Shown here: positions 1 through 8,581 of the stretch, piece after piece
How positions within the stretch are numbered: position 1 is the first letter of the stretch
Layout: each line of letters starts with the position of its first letter
Assembly: GCF_012928505.1 (NCBI RefSeq)
Contig: NZ_JABBJN010000005.1
Span: forward strand, 62,001 to 126,000
Length of the DNA: 64,000 nucleotides
Origin: Achromobacter sp. Bel
GTDB taxonomy: Bacteria > Pseudomonadota > Gammaproteobacteria > Burkholderiales > Burkholderiaceae_B
Direction of reading: 5' to 3'
The notes under the pieces: generated by a model
The model's database searches: none
The model's input: the letters and a program-made list of their open reading frames with translations, nothing else
What the model was told of the DNA's origin: nothing
Made by a program: the position numbers and the translations under genes

Positions 1-1
1 C

Positions 2-493
2 GGTTGGGGCTTCACCACCAAAACAGGAATCTACGGCACCAACTACATCCAGCGTGCCCTGATCACCGCCATCGGGCTGGGTGCCAACCGCCCCCAGGAC
101 GCCGTCTACCCGACCTCGCTCCGGTCCGACAATGGTCCGATCAAGCGTGCATACGACGGGGGGGAGAAGTACGTACTGACGTTCAGGAAGGGGCTGACGC
201 CTCCCGTTTCAGGGTTCTGGTCCCTGACCATGTACGACGCCGACTACTTCTTCGTCGATAACCCGCTGAACCGCTATTCCCTCAGCGCCCGCCAGCCCCT
301 GAAGGCGAAGGGGGATGGGTCGATCGACCTGCTCATACAAAATGAATCGCCCGGCCCCGATTTGGAGTCGAACTGGCTGCCCGCGCCCAAGGGCAAGTTC
401 ATTCTGATGATGCGGCTTTACTGGCCCAATGAGAGCGATCCTTCAATCATCAACGGATCATGGACCGTACCGCCGGTAAGGCGGGTCACCTAA
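2..493 (+). CDS. DUF1214-containing protein, C-terminal part (5' end outside window)
   Basis: The frame is open from the left edge to a TAA at 491-493, giving 163 residues of a larger protein. The visible part reads as the C-terminal DUF1214 domain of the DUF1254/DUF1214 family: a GFWSLTMYD stretch, then NPLNRYSLSAR, and near the end FILMMRLYWP followed by GSWTVPPV. Family members are usually periplasmic or exported proteins of about 350-480 residues with unknown biochemical role. The outer-membrane barrel gene starts 22 bp downstream, so the two may be co-transcribed. The N-terminal DUF1254 half and any signal peptide cannot be seen. Confidence 0.85.
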   Translation, partial: GWGFTTKTGIYGTNYIQRALITAIGLGANRPQDAVYPTSLRSDNGPIKRAYDGGEKYVLTFRKGLTPPVSGFWSLTMYDADYFFVDNPLNRYSLSARQPLKAKGDGSIDLLIQNESPGPDLESNWLPAPKGKFILMMRLYWPNESDPSIINGSWTVPPVRRVT

Positions 494-515
494 TCCAAAC
501 GACAGATGACCGCGA

Positions 516-1322
516 ATGAAAAAGAAGATCTTGAGCTGCCTGATCTGCGGGATCGCTTACGCTGGGCCCAGCGCGGCGGGCGATGGCGAAGGGACCTCTA
601 CGGGTGCCAGCACTCGTACCCCGACGCTTGCCACGTCGGCGTCCCCCCAAGAGGAATGGGCGTTCTCGATAACGCCCTATTTCTGGGCGGCCGGACTGTC
701 CGGCAAGCTGTCTCAGGCCCGAACTCCGGTCATCGACATCCACGCGGGCTTTGACAAGCTGTTCGACGATCTCGACTTCGGCGCCATGCTCATCGGCGAC
801 GCGCGCAAGGGTCGCTACAGCATATTTGGGGACATGATCTATACCAAGATCGGCTCTCAGGGCGACACGCCGCGCGGCCTCCTGGCCACCAGCGCGGACG
901 TGACGACTTCGACTTTTGCGGGGCTGCTTGGCGTGGGCTACTCCGTGCTGGAGAATTCACCGCACCAGTTGGACGTCGTGGCAGGACTACGCGTCTGGTC
1001 GGTGGATACGGGAGTCACCTTGAAGGGCGCGTTCCTGGATGGCCGCAAGCGCAGCGATGGCGCCACGTGGGTGGATGCGCTGGTGGGAGTACGGGGCAAC
1101 TACAATCTGAGTCCGAAGGTCTATATAACCGGCTGGGGGCTCGTCGGCGCCGGGGGGGCCGAGGCAGATTGGGACGTGGGGCTGGGCCTGGGCTACAACT
1201 TCAGCAAGAGCGTCTCGGCGGCTATCGGCTATCGTGCGGTGGGAGTGGATTACAGCCGGGGAGACTTCAAGTTCGATGCGGTGCTGCAAGGGCCGATGGC
1301 GGGCTTGACGATAAGGTTCTGA
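516..1322 (+). CDS. Predicted outer-membrane beta-barrel protein
   Basis: This 268-residue protein begins with a basic, hydrophobic leader (MKKKILSCLICGIAYAGPSAAG) that looks like a signal peptide. A low-complexity Thr/Ser/Ala linker follows, then alternating amphipathic strands rich in Gly, Tyr and Trp. It ends in ...GLTIRF, and a C-terminal Phe is typical of proteins inserted by the BAM complex. The length suits a small barrel of 8-10 strands. No specific family was recognised beyond outer-membrane-protein-like. The Shine-Dalgarno sequence is weak, and the short gap from the DUF1214 gene suggests translation from a shared transcript. Confidence 0.75.
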   Translation: MKKKILSCLICGIAYAGPSAAGDGEGTSTGASTRTPTLATSASPQEEWAFSITPYFWAAGLSGKLSQARTPVIDIHAGFDKLFDDLDFGAMLIGDARKGRYSIFGDMIYTKIGSQGDTPRGLLATSADVTTSTFAGLLGVGYSVLENSPHQLDVVAGLRVWSVDTGVTLKGAFLDGRKRSDGATWVDALVGVRGNYNLSPKVYITGWGLVGAGGAEADWDVGLGLGYNFSKSVSAAIGYRAVGVDYSRGDFKFDAVLQGPMAGLTIRF

Positions 1323-1377
1323 TGGTCCGACACCGAGGCCCGTTCACTGCCGGTCCGATGCACCGCTCGCAACAACG

Positions 1378-2460
1378 CTATTTCGTAAGCAGTTTCTGCC
1401 GATACTCATGCGGCGCCAGCCCGCACCCTTTCCTGAAAGCACGCGAGAAGTTCGCCGGCGACGAGTAGCCAAAGTCCATGGCGATCTGTGTAATCGACAC
1501 GCTAGTCCCGCGTAGCAGCTCTTCGGCTCGTCGCAGGCGCACCACGTTCGCAAGCTCGCGAAAATCGACGCCGTTGTCGCGCCGCAACGACCGCTGCAGC
1601 GTTCGCACGCTGGTGCCCATCGCTCTGGCGGTGCTGTCAATAGACAGCCCACCGGCCTCGACCTGGGCGCGGATATGCGAGACAACGACACCCAGGTAGC
1701 TGCTCACGCCGAGCGGATCCGACTGTGCTCGCGTCACGTCTTCGATCGTGATGAGCGAGGATGGAGCGGACGCGCGCGCGGCGTGCGTTAGCAGACCGAC
1801 GTCGATGCAGACCGATACGGCCGGAGCGTCGAACACGACCGGACAGAGGAACGTATCCTCGAAGGGAGTACCGGACGGTGGGCGGGAAACATCCAGTTCG
1901 ATTCGGTAGGGAAGAAAGCCCGCCCCCAGGTATGCGCGCAAGACGCTGAGCACGACAGCCGCAGTGCCGATGGCGACATGCAAGTAGCCGCGCCTGCCCC
2001 GCGTGGCAGTGATAAAGCTGATCCTTGCGACAAGCCCCTCGATCGTCATCTGCATCCGGTCGCCCGTGCTGTGGCAGCTCAGGGATGACGCGGCCCGGGC
2101 CAGCGCCTCGCCCAGGCTATCGGCGGCCAAGACGTACGCGCCCCAACGGCCGTAGCTCTTCATTGAAAGGTGCGGTGCCGCCAGCAATCCCAGATTGGCG
2201 TCCTTGGCGCGCCTTTCGATTTCCCAAAGGAATTCGGTCACAAGGATCTGAGGGATGAAGCACTCCCGGTGCTCGATCATCTCGATGTCCAGCATCACCG
2301 CCTGCTTAGCCTGCCGCAGGATTCGGTCCCCAAAAGCATCCCTGACCAGTCGGGACACCCCCGCCAATGCCATGACTGATTTCACCGGAGGAACATGCAG
2401 GCCGGAATTTCTTTCCGACCACCCCGGCATTGGCGTCATATGAGTGGTGACGTTATTCAC
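1378..2460 (-). CDS. AraC family transcriptional regulator (OruR/ArgR-like, PF12625 N-domain)
   Basis: The C-terminal ~100 residues hold a two-helix-turn-helix AraC DNA-binding domain. Readable motifs are SIDSTARAMGTSVRTLQRSL for the first helix pair and ITQIAMDFGYSSPANFSRAF for the second, followed by GLAPHEYR. The first ~200 residues resemble the arabinose-binding-like domain seen in OruR-type regulators, including the LGLLAAPHLSMKSYGRWGAYVL region, so it probably senses a small molecule. The most upstream start is GTG at 2460; an ATG lies seven codons in at 2439, and neither has a strong ribosome site. It converges with the barrel gene and diverges from the OmpA-like lipoprotein gene, so the latter is a possible target. 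Confidence 0.9.
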   Translation of the reverse strand: MNNVTTHMTPMPGWSERNSGLHVPPVKSVMALAGVSRLVRDAFGDRILRQAKQAVMLDIEMIEHRECFIPQILVTEFLWEIERRAKDANLGLLAAPHLSMKSYGRWGAYVLAADSLGEALARAASSLSCHSTGDRMQMTIEGLVARISFITATRGRRGYLHVAIGTAAVVLSVLRAYLGAGFLPYRIELDVSRPPSGTPFEDTFLCPVVFDAPAVSVCIDVGLLTHAARASAPSSLITIEDVTRAQSDPLGVSSYLGVVVSHIRAQVEAGGLSIDSTARAMGTSVRTLQRSLRRDNGVDFRELANVVRLRRAEELLRGTSVSITQIAMDFGYSSPANFSRAFRKGCGLAPHEYRQKLLTK

Positions 2461-2554
2461 TTGTGCCTATTCTGCGCCTGTAGTTGCGAGAATCTGCAGG
2501 CGCCTGCCGCCTCGCAGAGTGAGGTGTGACATACCTTTTTGATATTACACATGG

Positions 2555-2579
2555 CAGAACGAGGCGAGATCTCGTTCTG
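2555..2579. promoter_or_regulatory. 9-bp inverted repeat upstream of OmpA-like lipoprotein gene
   Basis: The arms CAGAACGAG and CTCGTTCTG are perfectly complementary around a 7-nt centre and sit 28 bp before the lipoprotein start. This is either an operator for a dimeric regulator or a leader hairpin in the mRNA. There is no T-run after it, so an intrinsic terminator is unlikely. Confidence 0.4.
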
Positions 2580-2607
2580 ATGGCTTACACCCTGGCGGAG
2601 GACAAAA

Positions 2608-3159
2608 ATGAAGCTTCACAAAATTTCTTTGGTGCTCTGGGCGGTGTTGGTGGTCTCGGGTTGTGTAACGAAGCAGACCTACGACAAAGAAGCGCAGATG
2701 GCGGCCGAATACGCCGCCCTCAATAAAAAGCTCTCGACCGAACTGAGCGGTGACCGTGCGGAGATCACGCAACTCCAGAACGAATTGAAAGTGACGATGG
2801 TGAACGAGATCCTGTTCCCCGAAGGCGGTTGGACGCTTAGTCCGAAAGGCGAGCAAACGCTGGCCAAGATCGCTCCCGCGCTCTCGAACCTGCCGGGCAA
2901 GCAGGTCATCGTTCAGGGCTTCACCGATGACGAGCCTATCGGTTCGGCGTTGAGGGCACACTTTCCCTCCAATCTCGAGCTGTCCTCGGCCCGTGCCGAC
3001 AATGTGGCGCGCTACCTGACTTCCAAGGGTGTGCCGTCCAACACGATCTCAGCGCAGGGGTTTGGCGAGGCCCGGCCAGTGGCCAGCAACTCGACACCCG
3101 ACGGAAGGGCCAAGAACCGGCGCGTGGAAATCGTGATAACAACGGCCGGCCGTCTCTGA
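2608..3159 (+). CDS. OmpA family peptidoglycan-binding lipoprotein
   Basis: The 183-residue product has a lipoprotein signal peptide with a lipobox ending at Cys19 (LVVSGC). A short Ala/Lys/Glu-rich helical stretch at about residues 25-65 follows, and then an OmpA C-terminal domain. OmpA_C motifs visible are VIVQGFTDDEPIG, the LSSARADNVARYL helix, and ISAQGFGEARPVASN with DGRAKNRRVEI. That ending contains the conserved Asp and Arg that contact diaminopimelate in peptidoglycan. It resembles OmpA/MotB-type proteins anchored by lipid rather than by a barrel. A clear GGAGGA ribosome site precedes the ATG. Confidence 0.92.
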   Translation: MKLHKISLVLWAVLVVSGCVTKQTYDKEAQMAAEYAALNKKLSTELSGDRAEITQLQNELKVTMVNEILFPEGGWTLSPKGEQTLAKIAPALSNLPGKQVIVQGFTDDEPIGSALRAHFPSNLELSSARADNVARYLTSKGVPSNTISAQGFGEARPVASNSTPDGRAKNRRVEIVITTAGRL

Positions 3160-3257
3160 TCCCTCGTCATCAGCAGGGATATCAAAGGGCCGGCCGGGCA
3201 ACCGACCTGGCCATTCCCGGCTGCCCACTCCGCACAACAACATCCAAGCCGGGGCGG

Positions 3258-3298
3258 GGCGCCATCGGCCACGGCGAGCCGCCGTAGCCGATGGCGCC
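3258..3298. terminator. Long hairpin between convergent genes
   Basis: A 12-bp stem (GGCGCCATCGGC / GCCGATGGCGCC) continues after one mismatch into a 6-bp stem (ACGGCG / CGCCGT) with an AGC loop. It lies between the ends of the OmpA-like lipoprotein gene and the following minus-strand gene, four bases from the latter's stop codon. It lacks a T-run on either side, so it may stop or protect both transcripts. Confidence 0.55.
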
Positions 3299-3302
3299 GG
3301 CA

Positions 3303-4217
3303 TTACACCCGGCGCGGCATGTCGCGGCGCTTGCCGCCCCAGGTTGCCGACAGGCTCGCGACAAAGGCGCCGATCAGCATGGATGCGAAGCCCCACAGCG
3401 CAAAGGCGGCCGCGGCCTTGCGGGCCTTGTCGGCAGCTTCCTTGGCCTTTTGCTTGGCGTCTTCCGCCGCTTTCTTGGCATTGGCGATCGCCTGCTCGAC
3501 GCGGCGCTGGGCCACGGCGGGTTCCGTGCCGGTTTGGGCGGCCACCACCTTCACCACATAGTCCCGGTCTTCAGGCGCCATGTCGCCACGGCTCAGGCTC
3601 ACCGCCACGATGCGGCCCACTTCCGCGCGGGCGGCGTTGCGGTCGCCGCTTACTGCCTCTGGCCGGTCCGAGCGCAGCAGCGTGTCGGTCAGGTATTCCG
3701 TGGCCTGACCCATGCCGCCGCCGCTTGCGCCGGCCGCAGCTGTTGCCGTCACCGCTGCCCCCGCCCCGGCCGCCACCGTCGCACCGGTCTTGGCCGCGCC
3801 GGACACCACCGTGGCGATCGCGGATCCCAGCAACGCGGCGCTGACCACCGCACTCAGCGCCCACACCAGGAAGCCGTGTGCCGTGTCGCGGAAATAGACC
3901 TCGTCCGAATGCACGTCCACCCATTTCGTGCGCAGGCGCCCGGCCACATAACCGCCGATGCCGTAGGACACGATCTGCGTGAACAGCATCCACCCGATGA
4001 TGCCGATGCCGACCGCTGGCGCCGACATCCCTTCGTCGGCCCAAGGCGACACCGACAGGAAGCCCAGCCCGGTGCCACCGGCGAACAACGCCAGCGACAG
4101 CGCGGCGGCGATCACCGCGCCCGCGAACACGGCAGCCCAGGATACCGCCGAGAGGGCCGATTCATGGGGAGGCACGGCGCCGCCGTAGGGCTGGCTCAAT
4201 GAAGATGCGTTTTCCAT
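3303..4217 (-). CDS. Hypothetical integral membrane protein with amphipathic Lys/Ala helix
   Basis: The 304-residue protein has two hydrophobic segments near the N-terminus (about 25-50 and 70-95), another around 115-145 that runs into an Ala/Gly-rich tract, and a last one near 270-292 before a basic tail (GGKRRDMPRRV). Between them is a hydrophilic region with a long Ala/Lys helix, AEDAKQKAKEAADKARKAAA, that could form a coiled coil. Proteins of this kind are sometimes annotated as PhnA-like or simply as membrane protein; no enzyme motif is visible. AAGGA lies upstream of the ATG. Two very small genes follow in the same direction on its 5' side, suggesting a small envelope or stress-related group. 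Confidence 0.8.
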   Translation of the reverse strand: MENASSLSQPYGGAVPPHESALSAVSWAAVFAGAVIAAALSLALFAGGTGLGFLSVSPWADEGMSAPAVGIGIIGWMLFTQIVSYGIGGYVAGRLRTKWVDVHSDEVYFRDTAHGFLVWALSAVVSAALLGSAIATVVSGAAKTGATVAAGAGAAVTATAAAGASGGGMGQATEYLTDTLLRSDRPEAVSGDRNAARAEVGRIVAVSLSRGDMAPEDRDYVVKVVAAQTGTEPAVAQRRVEQAIANAKKAAEDAKQKAKEAADKARKAAAAFALWGFASMLIGAFVASLSATWGGKRRDMPRRV

Positions 4218-4298
4218 GGTGATTCCTTGTTGATTGTTTTGTCCCGGCGGCCGCAGGCCACGCCCGGACCGTTTCCGTTGCGGAAAACCGCAGGCACG

Positions 4299-4373
4299 TC
4301 AATGCCAGAAAAGCGCCAGCAGGATGATGATGGGAATGGGCACACCTATCAGCCACAGCAGGATGGAACGCAT
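4299..4373 (-). CDS. 24-residue hydrophobic membrane micropeptide
   Basis: A 24-codon frame starts MRSILLWLIGVPIPI and ends LLALFWH, a single membrane-spanning segment with a Pro-x-Pro kink. A GAGGAG sequence sits at proper distance from the ATG, and the stop is TGA at 4299-4301. It lies between the 304-residue membrane protein and the Pro/Asp-rich small protein on the same strand. Small proteins with this VPIPIIIL pattern occur in proteobacteria, but no function is known to me. The strong ribosome site and purely hydrophobic reading argue for a real gene. Confidence 0.65.
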   Translation of the reverse strand: MRSILLWLIGVPIPIIILLALFWH

Positions 4374-4418
4374 ATCGGACTCCTCATGGTTGTCATTGCA
4401 TTACGTCGACGCGGGCGC

Positions 4419-4589
4419 TCAGGCCAGGTCGATGGCGCCCGGCATGCGCGGATCGGGCACGGGCGGGTCGTCGGGCGGCTGGTTCGGATCCGGCAGCGGA
4501 TCGTCGGGCGGCAGGTTGCCGGGTAGCGAGGGGTCGTCGGGCGGCAGGTCGTCGGGCAGGCCGGGTTCTCGATGCGGGGTTGGGGTCAT
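4419..4589 (-). CDS. Small Pro/Asp-rich repeat protein
   Basis: The 56-residue product begins MTPTPHREPGLPDD and carries several short repeats built on PPDDP and LPGN/LPDP units, so it is acidic and almost certainly unfolded. The start is set by a GGAGGAG ribosome site nine bases before the ATG at 4589; an upstream in-frame ATG lacks such a site. It ends 46 bp before the 24-residue membrane peptide gene on the same strand. No family was recognised. Confidence 0.6.
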   Translation of the reverse strand: MTPTPHREPGLPDDLPPDDPSLPGNLPPDDPLPDPNQPPDDPPVPDPRMPGAIDLA

Positions 4590-4672
4590 GGTGTGCTCCT
4601 CCGGCGCCAATCGCGCCGCCCCCCTGACAGCAATTGGCGTTCCCGCTGCGTGGCGGACACGACGCTTGACGT

Positions 4673-4699
4673 AAAAAAGCCCTCTTGCGAGGGCTTTTT
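4673..4699. terminator. Bidirectional intrinsic terminator
   Basis: The stem AAAAAGCCCTC / GAGGGCTTTTT with a TTGC loop has A and T tracts on both sides. On the minus strand it ends the 4722-4973 gene. Confidence 0.85.
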
Positions 4700-4721
4700 A
4701 ACGGTATCCGGCAGCGCGGGC

Positions 4722-4973
4722 TCAAGGTTGGGCCTTGCTCTCCTTCGGCAGTTCCACGCCATTACTGCCATCGCTCCCAAGAAATGCCATCACGGCCACC
4801 TTGCCGGCGGCGGACGCTTCGTCCTGGCTCCCATAGCGTCTCTCGGAATAATTGGTGCTATGCACATTGCCGGACGCGGGATCAAGCAAGGTGATGATCC
4901 ACGCGAATTCGCCGGGCATCAGTTGCCTGACCTGCAGCGTGGCACGCGTGCCGGGACGCAATCTATGCGGCAT
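4722..4973 (-). CDS. Hypothetical protein, 83 residues
   Basis: A soluble 83-residue protein with no signal peptide or membrane segment. It starts MPHRLRPGTRATLQVRQL, and its central part GEFAWIITLLDPASGNVHSTNYS reads as beta strands. It is preceded by an AAGG ribosome site and followed immediately by an intrinsic terminator, so it is probably transcribed alone. No family was recognised. Confidence 0.6.
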   Translation of the reverse strand: MPHRLRPGTRATLQVRQLMPGEFAWIITLLDPASGNVHSTNYSERRYGSQDEASAAGKVAVMAFLGSDGSNGVELPKESKAQP

Positions 4974-5233
4974 CTGGCAGCCTTTTCAGTAATGGGGTGC
5001 CCTCATCGTAGCGCAAAGCCGCCGATCACCGGCAATGCACCGAACGCCGTTCGAAATGCTGCGGATGCACATGATTTCATGCTGCACACCCCGCGGCAAA
5101 AACGCCACATCGCGCGGTTTCTGCCAGGAAAACCCTAGGGTGCATGCCGCCAATACAGGCGCACAATCAGTACAAACATATAGACCGCACAAGCGGCGCC
5201 GCACCCCTTTAATCAGGCGAGGACGGAGACAAC

Positions 5234-5425
5234 ATGACTTATGTAGCAGTAGTTATCAGCTGTTTGATGGTTATGGGTATCGTCGCGTTGGTGATTCAAA
5301 CGATTCAAAGCGCAGGGCCTGAGCCCTGGCTGAAGATTTCGGCGGCGATTGTCAGTTCCACCTTTGCTTCGCTCTTGTTGATCCCGCTGGGCTACGCCGT
5401 CGCCCAGACCATGCTGATCGACTGA
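5234..5425 (+). CDS. Small two-helix membrane protein, 63 residues
   Basis: The product has a hydrophobic segment at residues 3-23 (VAVVISCLMVMGIVALVI) and a second at about 35-58, separated by a short polar hinge with AGPEPW. GGA(C)GGAG lies upstream of the ATG. The 260-bp region before it holds no other gene. It converges with the YddG-like exporter gene. Function unknown. Confidence 0.65.
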   Translation: MTYVAVVISCLMVMGIVALVIQTIQSAGPEPWLKISAAIVSSTFASLLLIPLGYAVAQTMLID

Positions 5426-5445
5426 CGCCACCGCTTTCGTGGCGT
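5425..5445. terminator. Hairpin between convergent genes
   Basis: A 7-bp stem (ACGCCAC / GTGGCGT, loop of 7) overlaps the stop codon of the small membrane protein gene and ends 11 bp before the exporter gene's stop. The T-run is poor. Confidence 0.45.
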
Positions 5446-5455
5446 TCCGCCAGGG

Positions 5456-6364
5456 CTACCCGCCCCGCGCCGGTTTGCCTCGTGTCGCCGCCCAGCACAA
5501 CAATGAACCGGCGGTGACCATCGCCACGCCCTGCCAGAACGGGGGGGACAGGCGGGTCGACAGCCACACGGCTGCGAAGAAGGTGGAAAGCACGGGTGTG
5601 AAGTAGGACGCCGTGGCCAGCAAGGTCAGGTTGCCTTTCAGTATTCCCACGTTCCACAACGCGTAGCCGGCCGCCATCGCGCCGCCCGTCACGCAGAGTT
5701 CGACCGTGGCGGCCCCAGTGAATGTCAGCGCCGGCTCGGCACTGAAGCCGTACTGGGTCCACAACGCAGCCGCAGTCAGCATGAAAAATAGCGCGACGCC
5801 ATTCTTGCCGTCGGCGTACCGCTTTGTCACGTTGCAATAAACGGCCCAGATAATGGCGCCACTGAACGCCAATCCATAACTCAGGGGGTTGCTCGACACG
5901 TTGGCCAGGGTGCGTTCCCATGACAGACCGCCCGCCCCGCCCACGACCCAGACGATGCCACATACCGACAGCACAATCCCCGGCACGACCCACGCGTTGG
6001 CACGCTGACCGTTGATGATCATCGCCAGCACCACCGTCAGGCAGGGCCAGAGATAGTTGACGATGCCAAGCTCGATGGCCTGTCCGCGATCCAGGGCAAA
6101 GCCCAGGGACAGCGACAGGCAAATTTCGTAGGCGACGAACAACAGACTGCCCACGACAAGATAACGCCGGGGGAAACTGCGTAATTTCGGTAAACCCAGC
6201 AAGCACACCAGGAAAATCGAACCGACCGTATAAATAAGCGCGGCGCCGCCGATGGCGCCGAAGCTCTCGCTGACGCTGCGAATCAGGCCGACAACCGTGC
6301 CCCACAGCAGGATCGCCAGTAAACCTAGGATAGTGGCCGTATTCCGGCCGGGGGAAATTTGCAT
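5456..6364 (-). CDS. yddG: EamA/DMT family exporter, YddG-like (aromatic amino acids)
   Basis: The 302-residue protein has about ten hydrophobic helices arranged as two EamA repeats, as in drug/metabolite transporters. It matches the YddG branch in length and in patterns such as NYLWPCLTVVLA in the first repeat and ALWNVGILKGNLTLLA in the second. YddG exports aromatic amino acids and their analogues across the inner membrane. The substrate is inferred from family resemblance only. It is a single gene, with a GGAA ribosome site before the ATG and convergent neighbours. Confidence 0.8.
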   Translation of the reverse strand: MQISPGRNTATILGLLAILLWGTVVGLIRSVSESFGAIGGAALIYTVGSIFLVCLLGLPKLRSFPRRYLVVGSLLFVAYEICLSLSLGFALDRGQAIELGIVNYLWPCLTVVLAMIINGQRANAWVVPGIVLSVCGIVWVVGGAGGLSWERTLANVSSNPLSYGLAFSGAIIWAVYCNVTKRYADGKNGVALFFMLTAAALWTQYGFSAEPALTFTGAATVELCVTGGAMAAGYALWNVGILKGNLTLLATASYFTPVLSTFFAAVWLSTRLSPPFWQGVAMVTAGSLLCWAATRGKPARGG

Positions 6365-6542
6365 TACCGTTCCGCTTGCTCTTTGCTGCGCGCCGCCTTG
6401 CCTGCGGGCCAGGCGCGGCGTCAGGCGGGCAAGTGTAGCGAATACCAGGCGTTAAACGTAGTAATCGGCCGGCATGGGGGAATATCCATGCCAACAAGCG
6501 ATACACCCACTGAAACAATGAATAAGAGGGAGTAGCACCCGC

Positions 6543-6791
6543 ATGGCCATTTCCATACGTAGATTGAGCGATGTGCTTGCCAGCACGGAGTCGGGCAGGC
6601 TTTATCGGATTGAAGTCTTCTTGCAGGCGGATGACCCGGGAACCATGAACCCGCCGCCCTTCTCCACACGCTACATCCTGCGAACGTCGGAAGGGGAACG
6701 CGTCATCGCCTTGGGCGATAAGCGGTATCGCCTGAAATCAGGGGAAGTGCTGACGGCCCTGGCGCCCCAGCAGGCGCCGCCCCCGGCCTGA
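6543..6791 (+). CDS. Hypothetical protein, 82 residues
   Basis: A small soluble protein with beta-rich character (RLYRIEVFLQ, TRYILRTSEGERVIALGDKRYRL) and a Pro/Ala tail. There is no signal peptide or recognised domain. It diverges from the exporter gene and converges on the diguanylate cyclase gene with a 31-bp gap. Confidence 0.6.
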   Translation: MAISIRRLSDVLASTESGRLYRIEVFLQADDPGTMNPPPFSTRYILRTSEGERVIALGDKRYRLKSGEVLTALAPQQAPPPA

Positions 6792-6822
6792 CCGGGCTTG
6801 TGCCCCCTGGAGCCGCGCCACC

Positions 6823-8397
6823 TCACAGATCGGATGCGACCCGCCGTTTGCCCTGCCCCTTGGCCTTGTACAGCGCCACATCGGCACGTTCCAGCAGTTG
6901 CAACATGGTGATCCCCGACTGGGGATAAACGGCGATGCCCACGCTGGCCGACACCGCGACACGGATACTCGGGTAGGGCAAGGACAGGCTCTCGACCAGC
7001 GCCTCGGCCACGATCTGGGCGTTTTCCTTGCCCACGCCCATCAGCAGCACGGCGAATTCGTCTCCGCCCAAGCGGGCCGCCACGTCGGACACCCGGATCG
7101 CGCGCGCCATGCGGTCAGCGGCTTCTTTCAGCACCGTATCGCCGGCGGCGTGGCCGTGCAGGTCGTTGACGGCTTTGAAGCCATCCAGGTCAATCGCCAG
7201 GATCGCAAAGGACTCTCCGCTGCGCTGGGCCACCGCCAATTCACGCAGGATCAATTCGCCGAACAGCACCCGGTTGCACAGCCCCGTCAACGGGTCGTAA
7301 TGCGCCAGGTGCTGGGCATGCGCCAACATCCGCGAGGCCTGCAACAATGCCGTACCGACTTCCTGCGCCTCTTTCACGCGGGTGGCCGGCAACTCGACGG
7401 TTCGGCCTTCGCCCAACGCCAGCGCCGGGCCAACCAGGCCCTGCACCGCCGAGGTCAGGCGGCTGGCCAGGCGCAAGGCCAGCCACAACCCGAGGCCAAA
7501 CGCGAACAAGGAGCCCAGCGCCAGCCAAGCGATGGAACGGTACAGGTCCGTCGTCAGCAGGGTCATGGGCGCGCCGGCGGCGACTGTCCAACCCGATAGC
7601 GCCGACCGGCTGAACGCGGTGTAGACAGGCGTGCCTTCCTTGGTGGTGGTCTCCAGCGCGCCCTCGCTTTCCTGCATCACCGCTTGTGCAAGCGAAGACA
7701 CCGCCTTCTGCCCGACGAACTTGGTGGCGTCGCGCGTGCGGGCGACGATGGTCCCCGAGCTGTCCAGCACCGCCGCCACCCAACCGTCCGGAAGCGCCCG
7801 GCGGCCCAATGCGCTGCCGATGCGGCTGGGCGACAGACCCACGTTCAGGCTGTAGACGACCGTATCGCCGCGCACCACCGGCACGCCCAGCGCGATCATC
7901 GGCCTTTTGCTGACGCCGCCCGTGAACAGGCTGCTCAACACTGGCGCGCGCGTCTCGAACACCCGGTTCAAGTCCTGCGGCGCGCCGCTAAGCGGCAAGG
8001 GGGTGCCATACGGCACCAGCGTATTGATGATCTGCCTGCCGTCGCGGTCGGTCAGGACATAGCTGTCCACGATCTGGAATCGCACCGATTCCCGCGCGCG
8101 CTGATGGAAACTCGCCAGGTCGCCGCTGATCAGATCGGGCGAAGAGGCCAGCATCTGCACGCCCGCCTCGACGCCGGTCAATTCGCGATCGAGGATCGCG
8201 GTCAGGTTGCGGGCCAGGAAGATCGTGTCGCGAAAGATGCGCTCTTTCTGGATGACATAGCTTTCATACACTGCCACCGACGCCACGACCAGCGCCGGCG
8301 AAATACAGGTGAAGACAAGTGCAAGCAAGCCGGTTCGCATGGAATACCGGTGCTTCGGGCGAGCCTTCGCGCCAGCCAGGCTTTCGCCGTCAGCCAT
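6823..8397 (-). CDS. Membrane diguanylate cyclase with periplasmic dCache-like sensor and GGDEF domain
   Basis: The protein makes cyclic di-GMP from two GTP. A helix at about residues 22-45 and another near 285-310 bracket a periplasmic region of ~240 residues that fits a double-Cache sensor. A HAMP-like linker and a GGDEF domain follow. The catalytic motif is intact: GGDEF at residues 444-448. An RVSD motif at 435-438, exactly five residues before it, forms the inhibitory I-site, so product feedback is expected. DPLTGLCNR and DLDGFKAVND are also present. There is no EAL domain. A G-rich ribosome site precedes the ATG. The signal sensed is unknown. Confidence 0.93.
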   Translation of the reverse strand: MADGESLAGAKARPKHRYSMRTGLLALVFTCISPALVVASVAVYESYVIQKERIFRDTIFLARNLTAILDRELTGVEAGVQMLASSPDLISGDLASFHQRARESVRFQIVDSYVLTDRDGRQIINTLVPYGTPLPLSGAPQDLNRVFETRAPVLSSLFTGGVSKRPMIALGVPVVRGDTVVYSLNVGLSPSRIGSALGRRALPDGWVAAVLDSSGTIVARTRDATKFVGQKAVSSLAQAVMQESEGALETTTKEGTPVYTAFSRSALSGWTVAAGAPMTLLTTDLYRSIAWLALGSLFAFGLGLWLALRLASRLTSAVQGLVGPALALGEGRTVELPATRVKEAQEVGTALLQASRMLAHAQHLAHYDPLTGLCNRVLFGELILRELAVAQRSGESFAILAIDLDGFKAVNDLHGHAAGDTVLKEAADRMARAIRVSDVAARLGGDEFAVLLMGVGKENAQIVAEALVESLSLPYPSIRVAVSASVGIAVYPQSGITMLQLLERADVALYKAKGQGKRRVASDL

Positions 8398-8581
8398 CGC
8401 CTCCCCCCCTTGGTCTCATGCGCCCCCCCTTGAATATGTCTTCCACGGCGCTGCCGCGCCTTCAGGCGCGATGTGCTCCGCGTCCCCAATTTACTCCGAA
8501 ATTTTCGGCCACGCGACGACTTCCTGACAGATGGATACGCCTGGTCATCCGCGTTGACGACAGATTGCTACTATCGCCGCC

